From Thermaerobacillus caldiproteolyticus (GTDB taxonomy: Bacteria > Bacillota > Bacilli > Bacillales > Anoxybacillaceae), in the NCBI RefSeq assembly GCF_013761245.1, contig NZ_JACDUT010000006.1, forward strand, positions 175,813 to 239,812: 64,000 bases of DNA, given 5' to 3'. The translations under genes and the position numbers were made by a program. Of this stretch, positions 16,387 to 25,312 are shown piece by piece (position 1 is the stretch's first letter; the number at the start of each line of letters is the position of its first letter). The notes below the pieces were generated by a model. That model did not search any database and was not told where the DNA came from. It saw only the letters and a list, made by a program, of their open reading frames with translations.

Positions 16387-17793
16387 TTATTCTGTCCATA
16401 TAGGCAGATGAATGAAAACAGCTGTCCCTTTCCCTTCCTCACTTGAAAACGACACCGTTCCGCCATGAAGGTAAATAATTTGCTTGACAATCGCTAATCC
16501 TAATCCCGTTCCTCCTTCTTTTCTTGTCCGCGCCTCATCAACGCGGAAAAATCTTTGACCAAGGAATGGAAGTTTCTCTTTCGGAATACCTTTCCCTGAA
16601 TCACGAATCATCAGCTGACAATGGCGAGGATCGGTTTGCTCAAGCTGCACATGAATCGTTCCACCGTTTGGCGTATAGCGAATTGCGTTATCCAGAAGAT
16701 TATGGATGACTTGTTCTATTCGGTCACCATCACCTTCAATGATAATGTCCGGGTTTAAATCCGTCGTCAGAGACAATTGTTTTTCGCACAAAAATGGTTC
16801 ATACTTAGCTAATGTATCTTCAATCACTTGGGAAAACACAAGAGGAACTTTCCGCAGCGGAACACTTTTTCCTTCCAGCTGTGCTAAATCGAGCAAGTCG
16901 CGGACAAGCCGCTCCATTCGGCTCGCTTCACGGTGAATCAATCTTACATACTTCTCTTCATCGTCTTTCGTTTTCACCATTCCTTCAAGAATGGCTTCAC
17001 TATATCCTTTGACATAACTTAATGGCGTTCGCAACTCATGAGAGACATTCGCTAAAAATTCCCGCTTTCTCATATCTTCTTCATCAATCGATCTAGCCAT
17101 CACGTTGAAGGCTTTTGCTAACCTTCCCACTTCATCATCCGTACGAATCGGAATTTGTGCTTTATAATCCCCTTGTGACATTTTGTACGCCACTTCTTCC
17201 ATTTCTTTTAACGGTCCGGCGATGTGACGAGCCATTCTTTTTCCCACAGCAAGCAACATCACTACAAACACGAGCGCCAGCGGAATCCAAATATCAGCGA
17301 CTTCTTTTGTCATATCTTGAATGCTCGCTAGAGGAATATAGAGATAAAGCCCCCCTTCTAACCGATGTTCATCTAAAAGCGGAACAATGATGCCCATAAT
17401 TTTGTGGCCAAATCGCTTTTCATAACCGATCTTTGTTACAATGTCACCGTTTAACAGTTTGGCGCGGTCTGACTCGCTAATTAACGAATCGTAATCAATT
17501 TGAAACGGCAAACACGCGCTTAATTCTCGCGGGTTATTGACTAACAACACTTCCGCTGTCGATTTTTCATTATACCATTCCACTTGCTTTCGATAACTTG
17601 CTGTAATCGGTCCGCCGTGATAATCGCCCGCTAAGTTTTTCCCTTCTTCAATTAATGTCTGCTCAACTTTATCTACATATAATTTTTGATAAAAATAATT
17701 TAAAAGAAAATAAGAAAACGATACGGTGACAATTACACCCATACTAATCGTAAGCCAAATTTTTTGCATTAATGTCATCGACCTTGGTCGCAT
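16387..17793 (-). CDS. Sensor histidine kinase with extracytoplasmic domain and HAMP
   Basis: A 468-aa membrane kinase. TM1 about residues 11-31, an outer sensor domain of about 130 residues, TM2 about 170-187, HAMP (RMARHIAGPLKEMEEVAYKM), then the phospho-acceptor region FLANVSHELRTPLSYVKGY, N box HNLLDNAIRYTPNGG, and G boxes DSGKGIPKEKLPFLGQRFF and GGTGLGLAIVKQI. It starts 3 bp after the response-regulator stop, with GAGGTG upstream, and is the third gene of a lipoprotein - regulator - kinase operon. The paired regulator is therefore the adjacent OmpR-type protein. The signal is unknown. Confidence 0.93.
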   Translation of the reverse strand: MRPRSMTLMQKIWLTISMGVIVTVSFSYFLLNYFYQKLYVDKVEQTLIEEGKNLAGDYHGGPITASYRKQVEWYNEKSTAEVLLVNNPRELSACLPFQIDYDSLISESDRAKLLNGDIVTKIGYEKRFGHKIMGIIVPLLDEHRLEGGLYLYIPLASIQDMTKEVADIWIPLALVFVVMLLAVGKRMARHIAGPLKEMEEVAYKMSQGDYKAQIPIRTDDEVGRLAKAFNVMARSIDEEDMRKREFLANVSHELRTPLSYVKGYSEAILEGMVKTKDDEEKYVRLIHREASRMERLVRDLLDLAQLEGKSVPLRKVPLVFSQVIEDTLAKYEPFLCEKQLSLTTDLNPDIIIEGDGDRIEQVIHNLLDNAIRYTPNGGTIHVQLEQTDPRHCQLMIRDSGKGIPKEKLPFLGQRFFRVDEARTRKEGGTGLGLAIVKQIIYLHGGTVSFSSEEGKGTAVFIHLPIWTE

Positions 17794-17796
17794 TCG

Positions 17797-18477
17797 TTAC
17801 ACCTCAAACTTATAGCCAATTCCCCATACCGTTTTAATGAAATGGCTTCCTTGCTTTAACTTGATGCGCAATGTTTTAATATGCGTATCGACTGTTCTTG
17901 CATTGCCTGTATAATCATATCCCCATACGCGTACAAGCAAATCATCCCGGCTGAATACTTGTCCATGATGTTTGGCAAGAAAAAGAAGTAAGTCAAATTC
18001 TTTTAACGTTAACACGATTGTTTCTCCATCCACTGTTACTTTTCTTCCTTTTTCATCAATGCAAAGCGGTCCGAAAGAAAGTCCTCCGTTTCGATGCTTC
18101 TCCTGATATACACGCCGCATGACCGCTTCAATTCGGGCAATGAGCTCACCTGGGCTAAACGGTTTAACAATGTAATCATCCCCGCCAAGCTTTAATCCCT
18201 TTACTTTGTCCCATTCATCTCCTCTTGCTGTTAAAAACAGCACCGGCACATCAGATTGTTCGCGAATGCGCGCGCACAACGTAAACCCGTCCATCTTCGG
18301 CATCATAATATCAAGCAAAATCAAATCCACTTGTTCTCTCCTTATGATTTGCAATGCCTCTTCACCGTCTTTTGCCTGCAAACAAGCAAATCCTGAATTT
18401 TCTAAGTACATGCTCACTAAAAATCGCATATCTTCCTCGTCGTCAACGATTAACACTGTTTTCTTTTCCAAGCACAT
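17797..18477 (-). CDS. OmpR/PhoB-family response regulator
   Basis: A 226-aa regulator. The receiver domain has the acidic pocket in VLIVDDEED, the phospho-acceptor aspartate in LILLDIMMPKMDG and the conserved lysine in DYIVKPFSPGELIAR. A winged-helix DNA-binding domain follows (LTLKEFDLLLFLAKHHG; SRDDLLVRVWGYDYTGNART; TVWGIGYKFEV). The start at 18477 (MCLEKKTVLIVDDEE) is chosen over the longer frame because the receiver fold begins there and GAGGAG precedes it. It overlaps the end of the lipoprotein gene by 35 bp. Regulators of this kind bind direct repeats like those found upstream of the operon. Confidence 0.93.
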   Translation of the reverse strand: MCLEKKTVLIVDDEEDMRFLVSMYLENSGFACLQAKDGEEALQIIRREQVDLILLDIMMPKMDGFTLCARIREQSDVPVLFLTARGDEWDKVKGLKLGGDDYIVKPFSPGELIARIEAVMRRVYQEKHRNGGLSFGPLCIDEKGRKVTVDGETIVLTLKEFDLLLFLAKHHGQVFSRDDLLVRVWGYDYTGNARTVDTHIKTLRIKLKQGSHFIKTVWGIGYKFEV

Positions 18478-19444
18478 CCTCTCCTCGAATAAGTAATTGA
18501 AACGGTCCTTTTCCGGTTTTCCAGCGGGCGACGATTCGTAATGTGCGCTCATCTATCACATAAATCTCATCACTATCATAGCTAGCGACATATAAACGCC
18601 CATTTGCTCCTATCATCGTGAAAGGGTTCGCTCCAACGGTTAATGAAGCCTCTTGTTGCCCCGATTTGCTCCATTTTCGAACCATGTTCGAGCCATGGCT
18701 TAATCCAAAAACGCCTTCGTTTGTTTCCACAAAATTCACTGGCATATCTGGGGCGTCAATTAATTTCAAAAGCTTACCGGTTTTTAATGAATACACGTGT
18801 ATTTTTGTTTCGACCGTACTGCCGCTGCCATGACCCCCAACCCAAAGCTCTTGTTCATGTTCGCGAAGCAATCCCCCGAATACAAATTTCGGAACGGAGA
18901 ATGTATCCATCACTTGCCGCTTGTCCACATCGATGACATAGGCTTTTTCATCATAAAAATCGATGACATATAACCTCGTTCCTGTACTATTTTGCAGCAA
19001 CGTAAGCGGCTGACTCCCGACTTTGATTTCACCGCTTTCCTTCCCGTTCATTTGAAACATTCGTATCGCTTTTCGCCGCCCATCAGCAAGAAAAATACGG
19101 TTTCCATCGTTCGAAACAAGAGCGCTCACAATTCCTTTTCCTGTCTTCCACTCGTTTTTCAGCTTTCCGGTCACTACATCGTATACATACACTCTGTCCA
19201 ATTCGTCTCCATACAATAGCAACGTATTTCCATCGGGAAACAGTGCCCCGCCTTTCACAGGTTGCTTCAAGTTCCATTGCGCTACTGTAGTTCCTTTGTA
19301 CAAATCGAAAAATGTAACGCTTCCATCTTTTACATTCACGCTAATCAACGTTTCTATCTGTCGCGAAATGGAGGGGAGCGTCTCGCTTTCACACCCTGCT
19401 AATAACACACAAAAACTAACGATTAACGCACAAACGAGTCTCAT
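18443..19444 (-). CDS. Beta-propeller lipoprotein (YVTN/NHL-like repeats)
   Basis: A 333-aa exported protein. The signal peptide ends in the lipobox LLAGC (cysteine at residue 18), so it should be anchored to the outer face of the membrane. The rest is a series of about 40-residue blade repeats such as VYVYDVVTGKLKNEW, AYVIDVDKRQVMDTF, IHVYSLKTGKLLKLI and IYVIDERTLRIVARW, as in YVTN-type seven-bladed propellers. It is the first gene of an operon with a response regulator and kinase that overlap or nearly touch it, so it may be an accessory sensor or a target. AAGGGGGAA precedes the ATG. Confidence 0.85.
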   Translation of the reverse strand: MRLVCALIVSFCVLLAGCESETLPSISRQIETLISVNVKDGSVTFFDLYKGTTVAQWNLKQPVKGGALFPDGNTLLLYGDELDRVYVYDVVTGKLKNEWKTGKGIVSALVSNDGNRIFLADGRRKAIRMFQMNGKESGEIKVGSQPLTLLQNSTGTRLYVIDFYDEKAYVIDVDKRQVMDTFSVPKFVFGGLLREHEQELWVGGHGSGSTVETKIHVYSLKTGKLLKLIDAPDMPVNFVETNEGVFGLSHGSNMVRKWSKSGQQEASLTVGANPFTMIGANGRLYVASYDSDEIYVIDERTLRIVARWKTGKGPFQLLIRGEDVLGKENSVNR

Positions 19445-19474
19445 AATTTCCCCCTTTTTTTCAAAAACAAGTTG

Positions 19475-19516
19475 ATTATAAACGAATATTGTGAAAGATT
19501 TGTGAAGTATTGTTAA
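19475..19516. promoter_or_regulatory. Shared regulatory box: direct repeats upstream of the lipoprotein/two-component operon
   Basis: On the plus strand TGTGAA (19490-19495), 5 bp, TGTGAA (19501-19506), 4 bp, TGTTAA (19511-19516) form direct repeats spaced about one helical turn. On the minus strand they lie just upstream of a perfect -10, TATAAT (19475-19480), with no good -35, as at activator-dependent promoters. OmpR-family regulators such as PhoP and WalR bind this kind of repeat, so autoregulation by the operon's own regulator is the obvious inference. Confidence 0.6.
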
Positions 19517-19538
19517 CTTTTCACGTGACTCCTATATA
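19510..19538 (+). promoter_or_regulatory. Predicted promoter of the divergent histidine kinase
   Basis: TTGTTA (19510-19515), 17 bp, TATATA (19533-19538). The -35 coincides with the last of the TGTGAA/TGTTAA repeats, so a protein bound there would affect this promoter too. Confidence 0.5.
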
Positions 19539-19663
19539 AAAAATATTATTTTGCTTCTATTCATGTTTTTCTTTTATCATTTATAATAAGAAATAAGAAA
19601 CCAACTACATATGACTGTATCACAGAACCATTGTCACGGTGAATAGAAAACGGGGTGAATTGC

Positions 19664-20785
19664 TTGAAATCCTCTGTCAAAAAATTGATCGAATTTTTAG
19701 AACAGAATCTCTCCCATTTTCTCCAACATTGGAAAAATCATATGTATATCGCCAATCATGATAAATATATTGGCTACGTCGAACATAATGGATTGGCCGT
19801 GTTTCAATTAGTCAAAACAGCGATGGGACGCCGCTTATGCATCGACGAAATCCAGCAATTAGCTTACAAAATTGCGAAAGAACGAGCAGAGGCGAATATT
19901 AATATTGGGGACTTTGTTTATAACACCAATCTCGGACGGAGTTTGGTCATTAAATACTCGCTCCAATCCGGCCTGCCGATTGAGGAATTGCAACCACTTA
20001 TCGATGATATTAATTATTTGTTCGATCACTTTTCGTTTTATGCGGTTACGAAATATACGGAGTTAAAAGAAGCGGAACTGCAAGAAAAAAACTTATTGAT
20101 TACTCAGTCTCACAAAGATCGCTTAACACTTCTTGGACAAATGTCTTCGAGCTTTGTTCACGAATTTCGCAATCCGCTCACCTCGATTATGGGATTTATT
20201 CAACTATTGAAATTTGAACACCCAGATTTAAAGTATCTCGATATCATCGAACATGAGCTCGAACAGTTAAAATTTCGAATTTCCCAGTTCCTTCATGCAT
20301 CGAGAAAAGATATTTTAGAAAGTGAAAAAGAAACCTTTTTTCTGTACGAACTATTCGAGGAAATTATTGAATTTTTATATCCAAGCTTTGTCGATGGAGA
20401 TGCTGAAGTATCAACAGCGATTGACAAAAATATAAGAGTATTCGCCTATAAAGATCAATTGCGGCAAGTATTTATCAACATTTTGCTGAACTCCATTGAA
20501 GCGGTAAAAGAAAAACCAAAGCCACGACGAATTCACATTTGTGCATCTGTCTCAGGAAATTTCACTCACATTCACATTTCCAACAACGGCCCAGCTATCC
20601 CACCAGAAATTGTAAAAACTATTTTTGAACCATTTTTTACGACAAAAAAATTGGGGACAGGAATTGGTCTTTATGTTTGTAAGAAAATTATCGAAAAGCA
20701 TGGAGGGCATATCACGTGTACCTCCAATGAACAAGCGACTTCTTTCTCGATTTCCTTGCCGCTCGAAAAAAAGAGAATCGTATAA
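19664..20785 (+). CDS. Cytoplasmic sensor histidine kinase
   Basis: A 373-aa kinase with no membrane span. The N-terminal helical domain (about residues 1-140) resembles the sensor part of some Bacillus sporulation-type kinases. The kinase core follows: SSFVHEFRNPLTSIMGFIQL (phospho-acceptor histidine), INILLNSIEAVKEKPKP (N box), IFEPFFTTKKLGTGIGLYVC (F and G boxes). The TTG at 19664 is the preferred start, with GGGGTGA 6 nt upstream; a GTG at 19655 would overlap that site. It is an orphan, with no regulator beside it on this strand. A role in phosphorelay or sporulation is only an inference from the kinase-core type. Confidence 0.85.
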   Translation: MKSSVKKLIEFLEQNLSHFLQHWKNHMYIANHDKYIGYVEHNGLAVFQLVKTAMGRRLCIDEIQQLAYKIAKERAEANINIGDFVYNTNLGRSLVIKYSLQSGLPIEELQPLIDDINYLFDHFSFYAVTKYTELKEAELQEKNLLITQSHKDRLTLLGQMSSSFVHEFRNPLTSIMGFIQLLKFEHPDLKYLDIIEHELEQLKFRISQFLHASRKDILESEKETFFLYELFEEIIEFLYPSFVDGDAEVSTAIDKNIRVFAYKDQLRQVFINILLNSIEAVKEKPKPRRIHICASVSGNFTHIHISNNGPAIPPEIVKTIFEPFFTTKKLGTGIGLYVCKKIIEKHGGHITCTSNEQATSFSISLPLEKKRIV

Positions 20786-20826
20786 ATATGACCAAGCCAT
20801 ACTAAGAATAAAAAAAGGTGAGCGAA

Positions 20827-21192
20827 ATGTTTGAAACGTGGAAAGAATGGATGAAACAAGCAACAACAGCGATTACCGATTGGCTACAACAAGAAAAACG
20901 ATCCTTTTCTGATATTGCGAAGTTAATTCAACAACATTCGGACACTTGGGTGACGGAACGCACATGGCTTGGTTTAACATACCGATTCTATTTTCTCAAA
21001 ATAGGCAACACAACATTGTCGATGGAAACAAGACTGATCGGCGAGGAAACGAAAAAAGAACACATTTTGTTCATCTGTATTTCTTCGGCTCATGCCTCTC
21101 CGATGGTCTATCGCTCCTACGATGAAAAAAGCAGTCTTGACAACATTGTAAAAGTCCCGCCTCTTCTTACACAAAACGCCGCCCCCATGTAA
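20827..21192 (+). CDS. Hypothetical protein (121 aa)
   Basis: The frame starts MFETWKEWMKQ after AAAGGTGAG, 41 bp downstream of the kinase gene and on the same strand, so the two are probably co-transcribed. It is soluble, has an N-terminal amphipathic helix and a central TYRFYFLKIGNTTLSMETRL segment likely to be beta-strand. The last codons lie in the terminator stem. No family recognised. Confidence 0.65.
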   Translation: MFETWKEWMKQATTAITDWLQQEKRSFSDIAKLIQQHSDTWVTERTWLGLTYRFYFLKIGNTTLSMETRLIGEETKKEHILFICISSAHASPMVYRSYDEKSSLDNIVKVPPLLTQNAAPM

Positions 21193-21208
21193 CAACGGGG
21201 CGGCGTTT
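21174..21208. terminator. GC-rich bidirectional terminator
   Basis: AAACGCCGCCCC (21174-21185) pairs with GGGGCGGCGTTT (21197-21208). It ends the kinase unit on the plus strand and the small Cys-rich frame on the minus strand. Confidence 0.8.
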
Positions 21209-21211
21209 CCA

Positions 21212-21364
21212 TCATCCTTTCATTCCATGTAACCATTCCTTATAGCATTCAGGGCATAACACTTCCTCTCGTTCTTCGTTAGAAGTGTAAAAAGAAACAT
21301 AGTGCATTTTTGACTCTTCGCACTCACATTCGCAGTAAAAACATTTTTGGACAGGAAGAAGCAT
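21212..21364 (-). CDS. Small Cys-rich zinc-ribbon-like protein (50 aa)
   Basis: A 50-aa frame, MLLPVQKCFYCECECEE at the start and LCPECYKEWLHGMKG at the end. Two CxxC pairs (KCFYC, LCPEC) about 30 residues apart look like a small metal-binding ribbon. The ribosome site is weak. It lies 36 bp after the cytochrome gene on the same strand and just before a strong terminator, so read-through from the cytochrome promoter is possible. Family not recognised. Confidence 0.55.
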   Translation of the reverse strand: MLLPVQKCFYCECECEESKMHYVSFYTSNEEREEVLCPECYKEWLHGMKG

Positions 21365-21399
21365 ATTTTTTCATGTTAACTAATCCCTAAAAGACGCTG

Positions 21400-23340
21400 T
21401 TACGGCGAAGTAACGGAAAATAAATAGTCAATGACCGCTTCTTGTTCTTCTTTTGTAAACCCACTTGCTTCATCAATCCAATAGCGGTGGCCTTCACCGC
21501 TTACATGCACATCTTGAAGTTGCTTACTTGATTTGTTCGCGTTAATCACCTGCTCCCGCAACTTCCGATCCATCAGTGCTCGCAAACTATTGCGTGGATC
21601 TGGGACGATTCCTTTTAATACTGTACCTGATATGCCGGGCTCCCCATTTCGTCCTACTGCTACGCCACCGTCATGGAGATAAGGGGCTGTCCAGTAAAGT
21701 CCGATGAGACTTGGCACTTTATATCCTCCAGGAGAGTTGCCATGAGCAAACGCCAATCGAATTTGTTCTTTATCTAAATGATCCGTCGGCACTTTTAACA
21801 CTTTTGCATTTTTTGGAATCGGAACAGGTGTATCTGGAGCATATAAAACTGCTTCGCCAAATACCTTTTCCGTTTTCTTTAACGCTTGGGCACGCGAAGG
21901 TTCTGTGCCAATGAATTGCGAGGAAACAACGCGATGATTGGTTAAATGCGCTCCGGCGTGACAGCTTACGCATCCTGCTTTTACAAACACTTCGCGACCG
22001 CGCTCGATTTGTTCAGCCGTCGGACGCTTCTTTGGATCTGGGGGATTTAACGTATTTTGCCAAGCAGCTACCGCATTATTTTGCTCGTTAAAACGAAAGC
22101 CTTTTTCACTCACAATAAGGCCATCCGGTGCGACTAGTGATACTTTTGGAAATTGCGGAGGCGCCACTAATTGATTGACTCCCACTACACCAGGGGTCGG
22201 GTCAACGGATTGAAAAAATTCCGACGGTTTTCTTTCAGTGGTCGGCTTATATCGCAATTTTGGATTCGCTGCATTTTGCAATATCGTCCCTAAATACACT
22301 TCCTCGTCTATTCCAAATAATGGTTCACTAATTTCCGATTGCGCAAGAGAATCAGCGTTTTGTGCATGCACATTATTGCTGAAAACGGTCAATCCGTTAA
22401 ACGACCCTGCCGCGGCAAAACCGCTCCATCCATACGGATGATCACCTAAAGTGAAAGAATCAGGAATTTGTGAAGGATTGGCTTTCATATCAATCGTTGA
22501 ATCGAAATTTCCCCTTGGCCAACTGGCAAAAATTCGATCTACCTCTTTCTCAAGCGCTTCCGGGTCAGGTAAAATAGCTTCCTTTCCCTTCGAATCAATG
22601 ACTTTCCGATCAAGTGAACGAATATATTTTTGCAATCCTTCTATATGGGCATGTGTAAAATAGGCGGAGGAGTTCGTTGCTAAAGCCATTAATAACCCCG
22701 CATTTAAATCGTTATTCGGTGCACCTTCAATAACCTTTTTCGTATGTGGATCAACAGTCGCATGGCAAGCTGCACAGCTAATGCCGATGCGAATTTTTCC
22801 ATCGTTCCAAACAACCGGCATTCCTAGCGGGGAATAAGCTCCTTTTGGAACATCAATACCTGTATCAATTTTCTCGCCTTTTTTATACGTTCGGTCTCCA
22901 ATTGTAATATCTTCTGCTAATTCGACTTTTAAATTCGTTGTCCCCTTCCCTTTCAAGTCAAGAATCGCTTTTGCCATATTCCCGATGGTAAGCGGGCCAT
23001 CGATAATCCCCATAATATCAGTCAAAAACACTTCGTTCCCAAACGTTTCCTTATAAAATACTTCGCGCCCTAATTTTAAAAGGCGTTCATCGATAGGGAT
23101 AGCTCCTTGCTCTGGAGAAAAGAGAGTTTTCTTTTCGTTTGTTGACGACTTTTGAGTATTACTTTCATGCTGACTGATCCATTTTCCCCAAATATCAAAC
23201 CCTTTCTGTTCATTCGCTTTATATTGCTTTATATCGTTTTCCTCCGGCAATAGAGCGTACTCAAAGTTCGAATGGTATAGCACTCCCCCTCCAATGAGCA
23301 ATAGGAGCACCACTATTATAGCGACATACCTCTTTCGCAT
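21400..23340 (-). CDS. Membrane-anchored di-haem cytochrome c
   Basis: A 646-aa exported protein: an N-terminal hydrophobic anchor (residues about 5-22), then two CxxCH haem c sites, CAACH near residue 190 and CVSCH near residue 458. The second belongs to a cytochrome c module (GREVFVKAGCVSCHAGAHL) like that of di-haem peroxidase-related proteins. PSLIGLYWTAPYLHDGGVA, with its conserved histidine, is typical of the MauG/CcpA-like fold. The protein is far longer than a standard bacterial cytochrome c peroxidase (about 350 aa). ATG at 23340 with GGTGG upstream is chosen over an earlier GTG. The electron donor and substrate are unknown. Confidence 0.8.
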   Translation of the reverse strand: MRKRYVAIIVVLLLLIGGGVLYHSNFEYALLPEENDIKQYKANEQKGFDIWGKWISQHESNTQKSSTNEKKTLFSPEQGAIPIDERLLKLGREVFYKETFGNEVFLTDIMGIIDGPLTIGNMAKAILDLKGKGTTNLKVELAEDITIGDRTYKKGEKIDTGIDVPKGAYSPLGMPVVWNDGKIRIGISCAACHATVDPHTKKVIEGAPNNDLNAGLLMALATNSSAYFTHAHIEGLQKYIRSLDRKVIDSKGKEAILPDPEALEKEVDRIFASWPRGNFDSTIDMKANPSQIPDSFTLGDHPYGWSGFAAAGSFNGLTVFSNNVHAQNADSLAQSEISEPLFGIDEEVYLGTILQNAANPKLRYKPTTERKPSEFFQSVDPTPGVVGVNQLVAPPQFPKVSLVAPDGLIVSEKGFRFNEQNNAVAAWQNTLNPPDPKKRPTAEQIERGREVFVKAGCVSCHAGAHLTNHRVVSSQFIGTEPSRAQALKKTEKVFGEAVLYAPDTPVPIPKNAKVLKVPTDHLDKEQIRLAFAHGNSPGGYKVPSLIGLYWTAPYLHDGGVAVGRNGEPGISGTVLKGIVPDPRNSLRALMDRKLREQVINANKSSKQLQDVHVSGEGHRYWIDEASGFTKEEQEAVIDYLFSVTSP

Positions 23341-23426
23341 CGCAACCACCGTCCATAGAGAAGAATTTCACCAAGCATATTGTATCCTTCTCTCTGTTCC
23401 GTTAGTCGCTTGTGCAAAACTCATCA

Positions 23427-24128
23427 CTAACGGGACGGCGGACGGAATCCCGCAGCCCTTGCTTCTTGTTCTGTACAAAACATCACTTCTGCTTTTGTCA
23501 CTTTATATTGCGGACTGCCGGGCACATGATAAATTTTCCTACCGTTTTTCGCAATGTTCCCTTTAATCATTGGTTTTTGGCACGTTTGATGTTCTGCACT
23601 AACTTGATCATTAAATCCATGGTCTGTTGCATAATTTTCGATCGACCAAATCTTCAACCGTTTTTTTCTTGCCTCATCTTGAATCTTGCGAAACTCATCG
23701 ACATACTTCGTATTCGGCTCAAATACATAAGCGACGCGCGCATATCCTTTTTTTAGTAACAATTCATTCACCATTGTATTTCCGAACCATACGTAAGCAA
23801 GAAGACGACCATATTTATCACGCTCTCTTACATCAAGTTCAAGCTCGATATTCGTTCCTTTCGGTAATAACGATTTGACGTAGCGACTCGCTTCCAGACC
23901 AAATGGCTGTACCGGTTTCGTTGGATGTACGGATTCCGGTGTATCAATGAGCAACATTCGTACCGTCTCTTCCTTTTTTCCCACTTTGACCCTTAGCGTA
24001 TCTCCATCAACGACTTTTACTACTTCAGCAGGAATTCGATGGGAAGAGGATTGGCAACCAACAAGAAACGCAAAACAAAGCAAAATCGCTATGTATGTTC
24101 GTAATGATTTCTTTCTTATTAGATTCAA
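23427..24128 (-). CDS. Secreted lipoprotein nuclease, thermonuclease (SNase) family
   Basis: A 233-aa lipoprotein: signal peptide ending FAFLVGC (lipobox), then an SNase domain with AEVVKVVDGDTLRVKV, the first arginine and aspartate of the active site in VRMLLIDTPESVHP, and the glutamate/arginine pair in ERDKYGRLLAYVW. The C-terminal tail (about 40 residues, from CQKPMIKGNIA to FCTEQEARAAGFRP) is a small Cys-containing module often found after SNase domains of this type. It starts with TTG at 24128 after AGGAGG. It degrades nucleic acid outside the cell, for nutrient use or DNA uptake. Confidence 0.9.
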   Translation of the reverse strand: MNLIRKKSLRTYIAILLCFAFLVGCQSSSHRIPAEVVKVVDGDTLRVKVGKKEETVRMLLIDTPESVHPTKPVQPFGLEASRYVKSLLPKGTNIELELDVRERDKYGRLLAYVWFGNTMVNELLLKKGYARVAYVFEPNTKYVDEFRKIQDEARKKRLKIWSIENYATDHGFNDQVSAEHQTCQKPMIKGNIAKNGRKIYHVPGSPQYKVTKAEVMFCTEQEARAAGFRPPSR

Positions 24129-24201
24129 AGTTTATCCTCCTTTCTTCTCCTTCATTATAACGACGTTGTCAACTCCCCATTACTTTTCCTACTCATAAAC
24201 A

Positions 24202-24244
24202 ATCCCTCTTGTAACAAGACGGCTCCTGTCTGTACAAGAGGGAT
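24202..24244 (-). terminator. Terminator between the MBL-fold hydrolase and nuclease genes
   Basis: The 12-bp repeat ATCCCTCTTGTA (24202-24213) with TACAAGAGGGAT (24233-24244) is followed on the minus strand by a T-rich sequence. The loop is 19 nt and may pair internally. Confidence 0.65.
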
Positions 24245-24266
24245 GGCACTCTTTTTCTTTATCTAC

Positions 24267-25058
24267 TCATGAACCATAACGGCCATGATCAGGAATAGCA
24301 AGCTCGTCAAATCGTTTTACGAGTTGTTCTAGACTGTTTTGTAACTGTTCTCCATACATCGGCATACCATGACCGGGAAGCGCAATAGTTGGTTGCAAGT
24401 GATACAATTGGATGACCGACTGTCTTGCTTGCTCCCAATCTGGCGTAAAATACATCGGCGGACCGTGAATTCCCTTCTGTTGCAGTAACACCGCCCACAA
24501 TGACTCCTGTTTCACCGTAATGAACGCATCACCTGTAAGTAAGACACGGTCTTCTTCACGGAATAAAGAAATGTGTCCCCGTGTATGCCCCGGCGTATGA
24601 ATCGCTCGCCATCCTGGTAAAAACGGAATAGCTCCGTCTTCCGATAGCGGCTTCACCTTTTCTCCTAGGTTGATTCCTTCATGTGGGTAAAGCGGGGAAA
24701 GCCATGCTATAAGTCCACCACCAACGGTCGGATCAGGTGGCAAATAATTTGCTTTTCCTGTTAAATACGGCATCTCGAACCGATGAGCATATACAGGAAC
24801 ATCCCAATCGCTCAGCAAATCTGCTAACGCTCCGACATGGTCAAAATGTCCATGCGTTAAAATGATCGCTTTGGGGCGGCAGTGCTTACCGAATAATCGT
24901 TCTGCCATACGCCGAATCAAAGAGGCAGAAAACGCAGTTCCCGCATCTACAAGTACCCATGCCCGCTGATCCGGTATTTGAATGAAATAGACATTGACGA
25001 TATACGTACGCAATTTCGCAATATGTGAAGCGACAAACGGCTTTTTATATGGTCCCAT
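24267..25058 (-). CDS. Metallo-beta-lactamase-fold hydrolase
   Basis: A 263-aa protein with the signature THGHFDHVG (metal ligands), HTPGHTRGHISLF, LTGDAFITV and ALPGHGMPM, in the order of the glyoxalase II/MBL superfamily. The start at 25058 (MGPYKKPFVASHIAK) is chosen for GGAGGAAAGA just upstream; the longer frame has no good site. The substrate cannot be told from sequence; many relatives are annotated only as hydrolases. It ends in a terminator and so is probably monocistronic. Confidence 0.88.
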   Translation of the reverse strand: MGPYKKPFVASHIAKLRTYIVNVYFIQIPDQRAWVLVDAGTAFSASLIRRMAERLFGKHCRPKAIILTHGHFDHVGALADLLSDWDVPVYAHRFEMPYLTGKANYLPPDPTVGGGLIAWLSPLYPHEGINLGEKVKPLSEDGAIPFLPGWRAIHTPGHTRGHISLFREEDRVLLTGDAFITVKQESLWAVLLQQKGIHGPPMYFTPDWEQARQSVIQLYHLQPTIALPGHGMPMYGEQLQNSLEQLVKRFDELAIPDHGRYGS

Positions 25059-25247
25059 CGCTCTTTCCTCCTCATGGATTAGTAATCCTCCATCTTTAAT
25101 AATTTGTAAGCATCCATGCCCGACTATGCACTTACACAATTATTTACTAAAATAATTTATATATATATTTTAAAAAATTTATATTTTCTGTCTTAACCAA
25201 AAATAAACATCAAAACTTTTAGAATTTTTTATTTCTATATAATTTTA

Positions 25248-25277
25248 TTGACTTATAAATATTTTGTAAATTAAAAT
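25248..25277 (+). promoter_or_regulatory. Predicted promoter of the peptide transporter gene
   Basis: TTGACT (25248-25253), 18 bp, TAAAAT (25272-25277) in a very AT-rich stretch, 35 bp before the ATG. Confidence 0.5.
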
Positions 25278-25312
25278 AGGACATGTCATCATTTTTACGA
25301 GGAGGAAACATC

